A stretch of 37,833 nt of DNA, from the NCBI GenBank assembly GCA_013287085.1, contig JABDEM010000013.1:1-37833 (forward strand), read 5' to 3'. The stretch comes from Gammaproteobacteria bacterium. Its GTDB lineage: Bacteria; Pseudomonadota; Gammaproteobacteria; DSM-16500. The notes under the pieces are model-generated. The model ran no database searches. It was given only the letters and a program-made list of their open reading frames with translations, and was not told the DNA's origin. Positions 22,866 through 30,935 of the stretch are shown here, in pieces. Each line of letters begins with the position of its first letter. Position 1 is the first letter of the stretch. A program made the translations under genes and the position numbers.

Positions 22866-25211
22866 ATGAAGAAATACTTTGTTGCATTGGTTTTATTGTT
22901 TGGATTAATAATAAGCGCTGTTTGTCAGGCGGATAGTTTTCAAGTTAGAAATATTCGAATTGAAGGTTTGCAGCGTATTTCTCCCGATACGGTTTACACG
23001 TATTTGCCGATTAAAAAAGGCGATACCTTACGTTCTGATAATACTGGGTCACTCATCAGAGATCTTTATAAAACAGGATTTTTTGAACATATTAATCTGA
23101 CTCGTGAAGGCAGTACGTTAGTGATTCATGTCATTGAACGTCCAACCATAGGTCAATTAAAAATAAGCGGTAACAAAGTCGTTCCTCGTGAGAAATTAAC
23201 CAGCGTTATGAACGGCGTCGATGTTGCGGAAGGAAGAATTTTTAATAAAGTCATGCTAGAGCGAATTCGTCAAAGTTTATTAAATCAATATTATGAACTA
23301 GGTCGCTATAACGCACGCGTTGATGTATCGGTTACGCCTATGGAACGTAATCGTGTGATGGTAAAAATTTGTATTTCCGAAGGATTAGTGGCCGTCATTC
23401 GCCGCATTAATATTATCGGCAATTGTGCGTTTACGGATCGCCAGTTAAAAAGACAAATGACGATTTCAACGCCTAATTTATTTACCATTGTGACTTCCAA
23501 TGATAAGTATTCACAAGAAAAATTAGATGCGAGCTTAGAAAGTCTACGTAATTTTTATCTAGATCAAGGTTATTTACGTTTTGCGATCAAATCTTCGCAA
23601 GTTGAAATTACACCGGATCGCAAATCTATTTATGTCACGATCGCACTGGATGAAGGGCAGCTTTACACCGTCAAAGGCTTTGATATGCACGGTGATTTCG
23701 TGATACCTAAAGAGCAGTTAATGTGTTTAGTCAAAGTAAAACCGGGTTGTCATTTTTCACGTCAAGCGATTGTCGATACTGAAAAAGCGATCAGTGATGC
23801 TTTGGGTGATAAAGGCTATGTTTATGCACAAATTGATTTACAGCCCGATATTAATGATAAATGCAGAGAAGTGTTTTTAAACTTCAATATTAAATCAGGT
23901 CGCTTGGTGTATGTGCGTCATGTTTATTTTACTAATAATACTAAAACCAATGATGTGACTTTAAGACGTGAAATTACGCAGATGGAAGCAGCACTCATCT
24001 CAACGGGTAAACTCGATGCTTCAAAACGTAATTTAAGTATGCAGCCTTATATTAAAGACGTGCAAATGTCTTTAGTGCCGGTTGCTGGCAAGAATGATTT
24101 AGTGGATGTTAATTACAAAGTGACAGAAGAAAGTGCAGCGCAAGCAAACTTTAATATTGGGTATTCTCAAGTCAACCATCTCATTTTGGGTCTTGGGTTT
24201 AATCAGAAAAACTTTTTAGGAACCGGTGAGACTTTTGGTGTCAACTTAAGTCGTAGTAATTACGAAAAAGATTACTCCATGAGTTTTACGGATCCTTATT
24301 ATACTTTAGATGGCGTGAGTCGTAGCATTAACTTTTCGCTCACTCAGGTCAATCCAGCTAAAGCACCCAGCTTAAGCCGTAGCTATAATTCAAGCGAGTT
24401 TGATGCCTCAGTCGTTTATGGGTTTCCCTTAGGCCAAGAAAAAGATGTAACCAATAGGGCTTTTTTAGGCTATGGCTATCAAAGTACCGTTATTGATCTA
24501 ACTAATACGGTTCCATCTAATCAAGTCACAGATTTTATCAATGAGCATGGCCGTCATTATCAACAATTGGAATTAATCGCGGGGATTTCGAGAGATAGCC
24601 GTGATAAATCTGTTTTCCCAACACGCGGGGCGATACAGTCGCTTGGGTTAAATATTTATGCACCTTTGGGTGGGCGATCATTAAAGTTTTATACCGCGAG
24701 TTATAATGCCAGAGGGTATCTCCCCTTAACAGAGCAGTTTATCCTAACGGCAAGAGGCGCGCTGGCCTATGGTAATGCGTTTAATGGCGTGAACAACTAT
24801 CCGTTCTTCAGGAATTTTTATTGCGGCGGTATAGACACGGTACGGGGTTATTTGCCTTTCTCCTTAGGTCCTAAAGATTCCAATGCTAGGTCTACTGGGG
24901 GTAACATGCTGGCAGCGGCTAGTATTGCTCTTATTTTCCCCAACTTCATTTCTGATAGCTTACGTACCAGCTGGTTCGTGGATGCTGGTAACGCTTATAA
25001 CAGCTTTGATAATAGAAAATACGGCGGCAATGGCTCCGGTCCCCTCCGTTATGCCACAGGTTTAGAAATAGACTGGTTAAGTCCTTTAGGACCGGTTAAT
25101 GTAAGCTTCGGTAAGGCATTGAATTTAAGAAGAAATCCAACGGATACGCCACAGCTGCATTGGGGCGATACGGAAGATTTCTTCCAATTTTCATTGGGCA
25201 CGAGTTTTTAA
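22866..25211 (+). CDS. bamA: Outer-membrane assembly factor BamA
   Basis: A 781-residue Omp85 protein that inserts beta-barrel proteins into the outer membrane. The N-terminal signal peptide (MKKYFVALVLLFGLIISAVCQA) is followed by five POTRA domains from about residue 23 to 410 (the first begins FQVRNIRIEGLQRISPDTVYTYLP), then the 16-strand barrel. The conserved loop-6 motif VRGY is at about residue 658 (GGIDTVRGYLPFSLGP). The chain ends with the Phe-terminated strand FFQFSLGTSF, as needed for recognition. It is slightly shorter than E. coli BamA (810). The neighbours skp, lpxD and so on continue the envelope-assembly operon. Confidence 0.97.
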   Translation: MKKYFVALVLLFGLIISAVCQADSFQVRNIRIEGLQRISPDTVYTYLPIKKGDTLRSDNTGSLIRDLYKTGFFEHINLTREGSTLVIHVIERPTIGQLKISGNKVVPREKLTSVMNGVDVAEGRIFNKVMLERIRQSLLNQYYELGRYNARVDVSVTPMERNRVMVKICISEGLVAVIRRINIIGNCAFTDRQLKRQMTISTPNLFTIVTSNDKYSQEKLDASLESLRNFYLDQGYLRFAIKSSQVEITPDRKSIYVTIALDEGQLYTVKGFDMHGDFVIPKEQLMCLVKVKPGCHFSRQAIVDTEKAISDALGDKGYVYAQIDLQPDINDKCREVFLNFNIKSGRLVYVRHVYFTNNTKTNDVTLRREITQMEAALISTGKLDASKRNLSMQPYIKDVQMSLVPVAGKNDLVDVNYKVTEESAAQANFNIGYSQVNHLILGLGFNQKNFLGTGETFGVNLSRSNYEKDYSMSFTDPYYTLDGVSRSINFSLTQVNPAKAPSLSRSYNSSEFDASVVYGFPLGQEKDVTNRAFLGYGYQSTVIDLTNTVPSNQVTDFINEHGRHYQQLELIAGISRDSRDKSVFPTRGAIQSLGLNIYAPLGGRSLKFYTASYNARGYLPLTEQFILTARGALAYGNAFNGVNNYPFFRNFYCGGIDTVRGYLPFSLGPKDSNARSTGGNMLAAASIALIFPNFISDSLRTSWFVDAGNAYNSFDNRKYGGNGSGPLRYATGLEIDWLSPLGPVNVSFGKALNLRRNPTDTPQLHWGDTEDFFQFSLGTSF

Positions 25212-25296
25212 GAAATAAGCGATATTTCTAGTCTTTTTAGTAATGTCGATTTAAACTTGTAAAGTTTTTTAATCTTTATACATGGAGAAGAAGGAT

Positions 25297-25827
25297 ATGA
25301 AGAAAATTTTAGCAGTCGCTTTATCAGCATTGGTTGTTACTGGCACTACGCAAGTATTTGCCGCAGACACTAATGCTACCGCTGGTCAACAATCAGGGGT
25401 TGTTTTTGTCAATGTTCAACAATTATTTCAACAATCACCTAAAATTGCCGAATTGAATAAGTCTTTACAAAACAAATTCAAGCCACGTCAAGATAAGTTA
25501 GCAAGCCAACAAAAAGATCTTCAAGACGAAGTTGAAAAATTCAAGAAAGATTCTTCAACGATGAGTCAAAAAGATAAAGATGCTCTGCAAAAGAAAATCA
25601 TGGCAGATCAATCAGGTCTTGCTAAAGAGTACACAAACTTCCAACAAGATTTGCAAAAAGAACAAAATAAAGTGATGACTACTGTACTAAAAGAATTGAA
25701 CGATGTTATTGGTTCAGTTGCAAAAAATAGTCACTATAATTTTGTATTAGATTCACAAGCGGTAATTTATGCTGATCAAGGAACAGATATCACTAAGCAA
25801 GTTGCCAAAGAATTCGATAAAAAATAA
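25297..25827 (+). CDS. skp: Periplasmic chaperone Skp (OmpH family)
   Basis: A 176-residue periplasmic holdase that carries unfolded outer-membrane proteins to BamA. The signal peptide is MKKILAVALSALVVTGTTQVFA, with cleavage before AD. The mature part has the OmpH pattern: VVFVNVQQLFQQSPKIAELN, a long charged coiled coil (about 55-135, QDKLASQQKDLQDEVEKF and onward) that forms the jellyfish arms, and FVLDSQAVIYADQGTDITKQV at the end. The start at 25297 is used because GGAG lies nine bases upstream and it gives a clean signal peptide; an ATG five codons earlier is also in frame. A hairpin follows the gene before lpxD. Confidence 0.93.
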   Translation: MKKILAVALSALVVTGTTQVFAADTNATAGQQSGVVFVNVQQLFQQSPKIAELNKSLQNKFKPRQDKLASQQKDLQDEVEKFKKDSSTMSQKDKDALQKKIMADQSGLAKEYTNFQQDLQKEQNKVMTTVLKELNDVIGSVAKNSHYNFVLDSQAVIYADQGTDITKQVAKEFDKK

Positions 25828-25862
25828 CAGTTACTGTCATATTTTAACGAATACCATGGGTG

Positions 25863-25893
25863 AGGTGGATTGAGCTAAAAGCTTTATCCACCT
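25863..25893 (+). terminator. Hairpin between skp and lpxD
   Basis: AGGTGGAT (25863-25870) pairs with ATCCACCT (25886-25893), and the inner GAGCT pairs largely with AGCTT, giving a 12-13 bp stem with one mismatch, followed by TTATT. It could end or attenuate transcription between skp and lpxD. The T-tract is weak, so partial termination or mRNA stabilisation is possible. Confidence 0.45.
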
Positions 25894-25928
25894 TTATTCA
25901 TTGTTAAAGCTAGCATTATGAGTTCTTT

Positions 25929-26948
25929 ATGAAACTATCAGAACTAATCCAAGGATTAGAAGTTACTATTCAAGGGGATGCAAATTGCATCATTAAAGGC
26001 GTCAGTACGATTCAAGAGGCAGAGCCTAATCGTATTGCTTTTTTAATGAATCCTGCTTATCGCAAATTTCTTGCAACCACTAAAGCCTCAGCTGTTATTT
26101 TGACTGAAGCTGAAGCCAAAAATTGTCCGGTTACTGCAGTAATAACCTCTAATCCTTATTATGTTTATGCCAAAATCGCAGCTTATTTTGATAATCATCC
26201 AAAAACACTAGCGGGTATTCATCCAACCGTTGTGATTGGAAAAGATTGTAAAGTTTCACCTACCGCCAGTGTGGGTCCGCATTGTGTGTTGGGTGATGGT
26301 GTGACATTAGGTGATCATGTGGTGTTAGGAGCTGGCTGTGTGATTGGTGAATACACAGAGATTGGCGATCAAACTCGTTTAGATGCCAATGTGACGCTTT
26401 ATCATAGAATTAAAGTCGGCAAGCGCGTATTAATTTTAAGTGGTGCTGTGATTGGTAGTGATGGATTTGGTTTAGCTAAATCCAAAGGATCATGGCACAG
26501 AGTGCCGCAATTAGGCACAGTGATTCTGGAAGATGATGTAGAAGTGGGCGCGAATACTACTATAGATCGTGGCGCTATAGATAACACTGTGATTTCTAAA
26601 GGCGTTAAGTTAGATAATCAAATTCAAATTGGCCATAATGTTTATATTGGCGAAAATACTGCAATCGCAGGTTGTGTGGGTATTGCAGGGAGTTCAACCA
26701 TAGGCAAAAATTGCATGATGGGTGGAGGATCCGGCATGGCAGGCCATGTGACTTTAGGAGATAACGTTGTTGTAACTGGCATGACGGGTGTGACTAAATC
26801 ATTATTAGAACCCGGCGTTTATTCCGGATTTCCACCGGTACCCAATGCCGAATGGCGTAAAACTCAAGCGCGCATTTCGCGTTTAAAACAATTAACGGAT
26901 CGTATTAAAGCATTAGAAGCTATTTTAGAGGGAGAAAAAAATATATGA
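25929..26948 (+). CDS. lpxD: UDP-3-O-acylglucosamine N-acyltransferase
   Basis: A 339-residue enzyme that adds the second hydroxyacyl chain to UDP-3-O-acyl-glucosamine in lipid A synthesis. The N-terminal uridine-binding domain ([33 protein letters not shown]) is followed by left-handed beta-helix hexapeptide repeats (from about residue 105). The catalytic His lies in [19 protein letters not shown]. The C-terminal helix ([17 protein letters not shown]) is usual. The stop overlaps the fabZ start (ATGA). It works with LpxA and LpxB encoded just downstream. Confidence 0.97.
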   Translation: MKLSELIQGLEVTIQGDANCIIKGVSTIQEAEPNRIAFLMNPAYRKFLATTKASAVILTEAEAKNCPVTAVITSNPYYVYAKIAAYFDNHPKTLAGIHPTVVIGKDCKVSPTASVGPHCVLGDGVTLGDHVVLGAGCVIGEYTEIGDQTRLDANVTLYHRIKVGKRVLILSGAVIGSDGFGLAKSKGSWHRVPQLGTVILEDDVEVGANTTIDRGAIDNTVISKGVKLDNQIQIGHNVYIGENTAIAGCVGIAGSSTIGKNCMMGGGSGMAGHVTLGDNVVVTGMTGVTKSLLEPGVYSGFPPVPNAEWRKTQARISRLKQLTDRIKALEAILEGEKNI

Positions 26949-27394
26949 AAAAAGTCATGGATATTCATGAAGTATTAAAATATCTCCCGCATCGACAACC
27001 TTTTTTACTGATTGATTGCGTACTTCAAATTACCGAAGGCGAATCTATTATTGCTTTAAAAAATGTGACGATTAACGAACCTTTTTTTGAAGGACATTTC
27101 CCGGGACGTCCTGTGATGCCCGGCGTATTAATGATAGAAGCCATGGCGCAAGCAGCCGTTGTCTTAGCTAAATATTCTATGAAAGATTTCAAAGAAGGCT
27201 CTTTGTTTTATTTTGCAGGTATTGATGAAGCGAGATTTCGTAGAATCGTTGAGCCGGGTGATCAATTACGTTTAGAAGTTAAAAAATTAAAACAAAAACG
27301 TGAGTTATGGCAGCTCGAAGGCAATGCTTATGTAGGCGATGAATTGGCTTGTTCATCAAAATTTCTCAGTGTGTTAAAAGGGCCTGAATCATGA
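26945..27394 (+). CDS. fabZ: 3-hydroxyacyl-ACP dehydratase FabZ
   Basis: A 149-residue hot-dog-fold enzyme that dehydrates 3-hydroxyacyl-ACP in fatty acid elongation. The catalytic pair is His51 and Glu65 in [32 protein letters not shown] is the family N-terminal motif. FabZ competes with LpxA and LpxD for hydroxyacyl-ACP, which explains its place between lpxD and lpxA. Both ends overlap the neighbours by 4 bp (ATGA), indicating translational coupling. The length is normal. Confidence 0.97.
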   Translation: MKKVMDIHEVLKYLPHRQPFLLIDCVLQITEGESIIALKNVTINEPFFEGHFPGRPVMPGVLMIEAMAQAAVVLAKYSMKDFKEGSLFYFAGIDEARFRRIVEPGDQLRLEVKKLKQKRELWQLEGNAYVGDELACSSKFLSVLKGPES

Positions 27395-28161
27395 TTCATC
27401 ACACAGCGATCATAGATCCATCCGCAAAAATTGCAGAAAATGTTAGCATTGGCCCTTTTACTGTTATTGGGCCTCACGTTGAAATTGAAGCAGGTACTTG
27501 GATTGGTCCGCATGTGGTGATCCAGGGCCCCACCAAAATTGGCAAAGATAATAAAATATTTCAATTTGCTTCATTAGGTGAAGCTCCGCAAGATAAAAAA
27601 TACAGAGAGGAAAAAACTTATCTAGTTATTGGCGATCGCAATGTTATTCGCGAATTTTGTACGTTTAATCGCGGAACAGCCCAAGATAAATCGACCACTA
27701 AAATTGGCAATGATAATTTATTCATGGCTTATGTGCATATTGCGCATGATTGTGTGGTCGGCAATAACACGATATTTGCTAACAATGCCTCTTTAGCAGG
27801 GCATGTGACCGTAGAAGATCATGCCGTATTAGGCGGATTTTCTGGGGTTTTCCAAAGTTGTCGCGTGGGCGCTTATAGTTTTTCATCCATGGGGTCTATG
27901 ATTGATAAAGACGTGCCTCCTTATGTAAAAGTTTCTGGTTATTACGCTAAGCCATTTGGATTAAACAGCGTGGGCATGAAACGCCATGGTTTTAGCGATG
28001 AAGCGCTTTTAATTTTACGCCGTGCTTATAAAACCATTTATCGTAAAAGTTTAACCGTGAATGAAGCTATTAATGAACTTTGTAAAATGGTAGTCGATTG
28101 CGCTGAAGTCCAACCTTTGATTGATTTTATAAAAGCTTCAGAACGCGGCATTGTAAGATAA
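27391..28161 (+). CDS. lpxA: UDP-N-acetylglucosamine acyltransferase
   Basis: A 256-residue trimeric enzyme that starts lipid A synthesis by 3-O-acylation of UDP-GlcNAc. Left-handed beta-helix repeats ([20 protein letters not shown] and onward) fill residues 1-190, with the catalytic His119 in [13 protein letters not shown]. The C-terminal helical domain ([23 protein letters not shown]) is complete. It overlaps fabZ by 4 bp and precedes lpxB by six bases. Acyl-chain specificity cannot be judged safely here. Confidence 0.97.
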   Translation: MIHHTAIIDPSAKIAENVSIGPFTVIGPHVEIEAGTWIGPHVVIQGPTKIGKDNKIFQFASLGEAPQDKKYREEKTYLVIGDRNVIREFCTFNRGTAQDKSTTKIGNDNLFMAYVHIAHDCVVGNNTIFANNASLAGHVTVEDHAVLGGFSGVFQSCRVGAYSFSSMGSMIDKDVPPYVKVSGYYAKPFGLNSVGMKRHGFSDEALLILRRAYKTIYRKSLTVNEAINELCKMVVDCAEVQPLIDFIKASERGIVR

Positions 28162-28167
28162 GAAAAT

Positions 28168-29319
28168 ATGAAAATTGGAATCATTGCAGGGGAAGCATCT
28201 GGTGATTTATTAGGCGCAGGCTTAATCAATGCGTTGCGTGAATTAGATCCTAATCTCACTGTCGAAGGCATAGGCGGCCCTTTAATGGCAAAAGCCGGCT
28301 GCAATAATTTATTTCCTAGTGAATCGCTAGCAGTGATGGGCATTCTGGAGCCTTTATTTCACTTACCTGAATTACTCAGCATCCGTAGTAAAATCGTAAA
28401 GCACTTTAAAAAAAATCCGCCAGATATTTTTATCGGCATTGATTCGCCCGATTTTAATTTAGGCGTTGAATTAAAGCTTCACAATGCTGGAATCAAAGTC
28501 GTACATTATGTGAGCCCGTCTGTTTGGGCGTGGCGGCCGAATCGTATTCATAAAATTGCCAAAGCCACTGATTTAGTCTTAACACTCTTACCCTTTGAAA
28601 AAAAATTTTATGATGATCACAAAGTTCCAGCCACTTTCGTAGGGCATCCTTTAGCGGATCAAATTCCCATTGATATTGATAGATCCGCCGCAAGAGCCAA
28701 ATTAAATTTGGATGAGACGGCAACTTATATAGGTTTATTGCCTGGTAGTCGTCATACGGAACTTAAACATATGGGAGAATTATTCGCAAAAACCGCTCTT
28801 TTATGTTGGCAAAGAAATAAAAATATTCGATTTATTGCCTCAGCTTCCAATGAAGAACGCTCAGCAGAATTTAAAGAGTATATAAAAAAAATTGCACCTG
28901 ATTTGCCACTACAATTTTTCATCAATCAAACCCAAGATGTCATGGCTGCAGCGAATGTTTTATTAGTTAAATCCGGTACGACCACTTTAGAAGCCATGCT
29001 AATGAAACGTCCCATGGTCATTGCACATAAATTAGGATTTATCACTTATCAAATTGCGAGCGCTTTAGTCCATGTCAAATGGATTGGCTTACCCAATTTA
29101 TTAGCGAATGAAAAAATAGTCCCAGAATATATTCAAAACGATGCCAAGCCTTATGTTTTGTGTGCAGCGTTAATGGATTATTTAGATCATCCCGAAAAAA
29201 TAAAATCCACCGAAGATAAGTTTACCGAAATACATAAAGCCATCCGTTGTGATGCAAGCCGGGAAGCAGCCAAAGCAGTTAAGGAGTTATACCATGGAGC
29301 TAATAGTCGGAATCGATGA
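28168..29319 (+). CDS. lpxB: Lipid-A-disaccharide synthase
   Basis: A 383-residue glycosyltransferase (GT19) that joins lipid X to UDP-diacylglucosamine to give the tetraacyl disaccharide of lipid A, at the inner face of the inner membrane. The signature blocks are IIAGEASGDLLGAGLI, the DSPDFNLG motif, YVSPSVWAWRPNRI, FVGHPLADQIP, LLPGSRHTELKHM and VKSGTTTLEAMLMKRPMVIAHKLG. Its last 26 bp overlap rnhB, whose ribosome-binding site lies inside lpxB. The length matches the family (382 in E. coli). Confidence 0.97.
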   Translation: MKIGIIAGEASGDLLGAGLINALRELDPNLTVEGIGGPLMAKAGCNNLFPSESLAVMGILEPLFHLPELLSIRSKIVKHFKKNPPDIFIGIDSPDFNLGVELKLHNAGIKVVHYVSPSVWAWRPNRIHKIAKATDLVLTLLPFEKKFYDDHKVPATFVGHPLADQIPIDIDRSAARAKLNLDETATYIGLLPGSRHTELKHMGELFAKTALLCWQRNKNIRFIASASNEERSAEFKEYIKKIAPDLPLQFFINQTQDVMAAANVLLVKSGTTTLEAMLMKRPMVIAHKLGFITYQIASALVHVKWIGLPNLLANEKIVPEYIQNDAKPYVLCAALMDYLDHPEKIKSTEDKFTEIHKAIRCDASREAAKAVKELYHGANSRNR

Positions 29320-29863
29320 AGCAGGCCGCGGCCCCTTAGCCGGCCCCGTATTTGCAGGCGCAGTTATTCTAGATCCAGCAAAACCTATCACGGGTTTAAA
29401 TGACTCAAAAAAACTCTCATCCAAACAACGCGAAAAATTATTCGAAGAAATTAAAAATAATGCCCTACATTGGGCGTTTGGTGTTTCAGAAGCAGATGAG
29501 ATCGATAAAGTAAATATCCTACAAGCGACTTTCCTAGCGATGCAGCGTGCTGTTACCAATTTAAAAGTCACTCCAGATTTGGCATTAATCGACGGCAATC
29601 AAGCCCCAAAATTACTAAATTGCAAAATCAAAATGATCATCAATGGCGATGCACTAGAGCCTGCAATTAGCGCGGCTTCTATTGTTGCAAAAGTATTACG
29701 TGATCAAGAGATGATGCGATTAGATCAGCTTTATCCGCAATATGGTTTTGCAAAACATAAAGGTTATGGCACTGCAGCGCATATTGCAGCAATCAAACAA
29801 TTTGGTCCTTGTGAAATTCATAGACGATCATTTGCGCCAGTTAGGCCGGATTATGCTTATTAA
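29294..29863 (+). CDS. rnhB: Ribonuclease HII
   Basis: A 189-residue enzyme that cuts RNA in RNA-DNA hybrids and at single ribonucleotides in DNA. The four acidic residues of the DEDD site are present in VGIDEAGRGPLAG (Asp, Glu), LIDGN (Asp) and IVAKVLRDQEM (Asp). The start at 29294 follows AAGGAG with a seven-base gap, and the N-terminus then matches the family; earlier in-frame ATGs lie inside lpxB. It is the last gene of the block on the plus strand. The usual next gene, dnaE, is on the other strand here. Confidence 0.97.
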   Translation: MELIVGIDEAGRGPLAGPVFAGAVILDPAKPITGLNDSKKLSSKQREKLFEEIKNNALHWAFGVSEADEIDKVNILQATFLAMQRAVTNLKVTPDLALIDGNQAPKLLNCKIKMIINGDALEPAISAASIVAKVLRDQEMMRLDQLYPQYGFAKHKGYGTAAHIAAIKQFGPCEIHRRSFAPVRPDYAY

Positions 29864-29879
29864 GTAGAGGCTACGCTAA

Positions 29880-29970
29880 AGGCAAGAAGTGTAGGGGCAG
29901 CCCTCGTGGCTGCCCAGTGCTGGCACAGAAAAGCGGGCAGCCACGAGGGCTGCCCCTACACTCCTTGCCT
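29880..29970. repeat. 36-bp near-perfect inverted repeat
   Basis: The arms 29880-29915 and 29935-29970 are complementary over 36 bp with one mismatch, around a 19-base loop. The core is GGGGCAGCCCTCGTGGCTGCCC and its complement. It would form a very stable RNA hairpin 16 bp after rnhB. Similar GGGCAGCCACGAGGGCTGCCCC palindromes occur in many environmental bacterial genomes by memory. It may act as a terminator or a mobile REP-type element; there is no T-tract. Confidence 0.8.
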
Positions 29971-29991
29971 AAATAGAGTTCATTAACCACA

Positions 29992-30138
29992 CCGTCATCG
30001 CGAACGAAGTGAAGCGAACCAGGCTTATTGGCGTCGCTTTCTTAGCAGAAGTTGCTTAAAAGAAAATTGAATATTTAACATTTGTTAAGCTCTCAGCAGC
30101 AAGAAGCCTGGATTGCTTCGCTGCGCTCGCAAAGACGG
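29992..30138. repeat. REP-type inverted repeat with 35-bp arms
   Basis: The left arm (29992-30026, CCGTCATCGCGAACGAAG onward) and the right arm (30104-30138, AAGCCTGGATTGCTTCGC onward) pair imperfectly over 35 bp around a 77-base AT-rich interior. The words CGAACGAAGTGAAGCGAA and GCTTCGCTGCGCTCGC belong to a widespread intergenic repeat family. With the preceding 36-bp repeat it fills most of the 345-bp gap between rnhB and the next gene. Confidence 0.65.
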
Positions 30139-30154
30139 AGGGTTTGATCTGATT

Positions 30155-30190
30155 AAAAAAATGCCCAAGGTAATAGACTACTCTTGGGCA
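30155..30190 (-). terminator. Intrinsic terminator of the minus-strand candidate effector
   Basis: On the minus strand, TGCCCAAG (30190-30183), a 13-base loop, then CTTGGGCA (30169-30162) is followed by seven T (30161-30155). It lies 18 bp after the stop of the gene at 30209-30826. This is the clearest rho-independent terminator in the window. Confidence 0.85.
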
Positions 30191-30208
30191 ATTTGAACTT
30201 GTAAATCC

Positions 30209-30826
30209 TTACTTACGTGTCATTCTACTTGCAGCATCACATGCAGAATAACTATCGCACGTTATATATCCTCTCGGACCTGCTGAGAAAATACCCATTC
30301 CAATACCACCAACAGCGATTAGACTAGCTGCTACCAAACCCAGTGGAGAAATAGCCAACAGACCAACTATTAAAGGTAGTCCTACCCTGAATGCTATACC
30401 TACTTTATGATGCACTTGAAGTGGAAGGTCATTAGGTGTCTGGGTTTTATAAAATCGTTCGAAGTTATTGAGTTCAGTTTTATCAAGGCCTTGTTTTATT
30501 CCATCTAAAAGACCGTTCACGCGATCTGTGTATTCGGAATAATAAGCAGCATGATGGGGTAATAATCGTTCCTGTTTTTTCTGACCTTCTCTAATGTGTG
30601 TATCAAACTCATTTAATGCATCATGCGTCTTAGCTTGATAGTTAGGAAAATTAAATCTAACGTGCTCATTAGCGTCTTTAAATTCATCAGTTAAAAACTT
30701 ATTTAATCGATCCATTGTAGTTTTAATTTTAGTCCGTAATTCCTGTTCATTGATTACCGCTAATCCTTTTTCTTCACCAAGGGCATCAAGTTCCACTGCG
30801 CTATTAGGACGTTGACTAGTACTCAT
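30209..30826 (-). CDS. Tail-hairpin protein, candidate effector
   Basis: An unrecognised 205-residue protein. Residues 1-135 are hydrophilic and helical (INEQELRTKIKTTMDRLNKF; REGQKKQERLLPHHAAYYSEY). Residues 142-183 form a membrane hairpin (VGLPLIVGLLAISPLGLVAA, then LIAVGGIGMGIFSAG), and a short tail contains two Cys. The layout, a soluble N-terminus with a Gly/Ala-rich C-terminal hairpin, recalls the C-terminus of the protease-like protein at 14558-16375. GAGGTG precedes the start by five bases, a PmrA-like box with TATACT lies upstream, and an intrinsic terminator follows. It sits between rnhB and dnaE, where these genes are normally adjacent. A host-membrane-targeted effector is inferred; no function is known. 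Confidence 0.72.
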   Translation of the reverse strand: MSTSQRPNSAVELDALGEEKGLAVINEQELRTKIKTTMDRLNKFLTDEFKDANEHVRFNFPNYQAKTHDALNEFDTHIREGQKKQERLLPHHAAYYSEYTDRVNGLLDGIKQGLDKTELNNFERFYKTQTPNDLPLQVHHKVGIAFRVGLPLIVGLLAISPLGLVAASLIAVGGIGMGIFSAGPRGYITCDSYSACDAASRMTRK

Positions 30827-30858
30827 ATTTCACCTCATTTCGTTGATTATCAGTACTC

Positions 30859-30891
30859 AGTATATTCTTCGAAGCTTAAGGAAATCTTAAG
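30859..30891 (-). promoter_or_regulatory. PmrA-like box and -10 for the tail-hairpin gene
   Basis: On the minus strand, CTTAAGATT (30891-30883), TC, CTTAAGCTT (30880-30872), then seven bases and TATACT (30864-30859), the best -10 among the five sites. It lies between dnaE and the gene it would serve, so dnaE read-through and this promoter could both contribute. Confidence 0.7.
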
Positions 30892-30935
30892 AGCTTTTTT
30901 TGGTAGTTATTTTAAGTGCTTGACAAATAGTGGGT

